Shown here: piece by piece, positions 63,173 through 64,000 of the stretch
How positions within the stretch are numbered: position 1 is the first letter of the stretch
Layout of the letters: the number at the start of each line of letters is the position of its first letter
NCBI GenBank assembly: GCA_963920665.1
Contig: OY987267.1
Location: forward strand, 1,922,001 to 1,986,000
From: Straminergon stramineum
Lineage: Eukaryota > Streptophyta > Bryopsida > Hypnales > Calliergonaceae
Direction: 5' to 3'
DNA: 64,000 nucleotides
Made by a program: the position numbers and the translations under genes
The notes under the pieces: generated by a model
The model's input: only the letters and a program-made list of their open reading frames with translations
Told to the model about the DNA's origin: nothing
The model's database searches: none

Positions 63173-64000
63173 CTTTAGGATGCTACGTGGAAGACACGTG
63201 TCTGCCACATGGCATCCAAGTGGCCTCATGGGTAGGGTGAAATTTTTTTTAAAAGTCAAAGGTAAGTTTGACTCTATTAGACAGACAAGAGGGTCTACTT
63301 GACGTGTTGGACGTCGTGTTTGTCGAGTTGTCGAACTGTCCGCCGGAACAACCATGTTCCTTTTAGATCACAAGGAAAATGCTTAACATGTCATTTATGT
63401 CCAGATGTAAGTAGCACAATCTACAAAAAAAAGGATCCAGTAAGCTGTATAGTCAAACGATTGCAAACGACAATCTAGGTTTTATGTTTTACAAAGTTGA
63501 GGTGTAAGTTGCACTTCCTGTCCTTCCTAGTATTGTAGTACCTCCACCCACAAGCTAAAAATTCTACTGCTATTCACCTGTATATTATTCATATTGGATT
63601 TGAGGAAGTATTTTATGTATCAGCCTTTACTCCACACCAATGAGTTCTCAGGCTTGCTATATGTGGTCAACATAATTCGGTAGGCTAATGTAGAACTTTG
63701 TGTTATTGTAATCTTCCAAAAGAGGGTTATAGCCATCAAGGGTTCGACAGATGTGACCTGAGCAACCATCCCACCATTTGAGAAGAGAAATACATAAGCA
63801 ACTTTTGACAGTCACACACTTATGAGCAAGCATGTAGGAACTTTGCATCAAACAAACCATAGCATTAATTTCCGCACCCTTAGCTCTAAGAATCTCCTTC
63901 AAGAACAAGTTGTTATTTGGTCCTTTATATCAGGACACACTAACCAAGCAATCACATACTGCACTTGTATATAGTATAATGACCTAGTGAATGATGCTCA
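63173..64000. other. right-hand end of the window, no secure gene
   Basis: Begins with ACGTGG / CACGTG-type motifs (63,183-63,200). A minus frame 63908-63657 has fairly natural amino-acid composition (83 codons, with AKGAEINAMVCLMQSSYM), and could be an exon or a transposon relic. It lacks a recognised domain or partner. The remainder is AT-rich. Confidence 0.35.

Overview
The window is nuclear DNA of a land plant. Four ordinary plant genes with canonical GT-AG introns, Arabidopsis-type telomere motifs (TTTAGGG), long AT-rich intergenic stretches and a 200-base scaffold gap all fit this. The SnRK1 sequence looks to me most like a seed-free plant, probably a bryophyte, but that is an impression from the protein and not a placement.

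Bases 1-29,200 hold four recognisable host genes. They are a ten-exon SnRK1 catalytic-subunit kinase (1711-6476, +), a six-exon aluminium-activated malate transporter-like protein (12430-17282, +), a two-exon PLAC8/cysteine-rich protein (19165-20288, -), and an intronless, full-length NADPH-cytochrome P450 reductase (26339-28369, -). The last ~50 codons and the 3' flank of the reductase have been copied in tandem to give a dead fragment. Between these genes I see AT-rich DNA with one or two tRNA-derived SINE-like elements and a cluster of CAATATTG palindromes.

Bases 29,200-42,800 are repeat-rich and nearly gene-free. They hold a 58-bp tandem array, several diverged short repeats, a perfect-looking 1,015-bp inverted repeat whose arms flank the assembly gap, and a spliced but stop-interrupted gene relic of unknown family.

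Bases 42,800-63,200 are the unusual part. Five intronless gene modules lie here: a decayed hAT transposase, three members of an apparently undescribed protein family with a conserved W-C-H-I domain (one fused to coiled coil and a RING-H2 finger), and an atypical protein kinase. Each is preceded by the same kind of GC-rich minisatellite (GGCGACYGCGGGT and its relative GGGGCGCGTGCGGGT), always in the same orientation relative to the gene. In four of the five the array is followed by a TATA-like core and, 54-59 bp further on, a conserved TATCCACTTGAAGTGGCT-like element. Three more arrays have no visible gene. Every module carries one or more in-frame stops or a frameshift although the frame is otherwise open. 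I read this as a dispersed, promoter-sharing gene system, probably mobile or formerly mobile, that is decaying in this copy.
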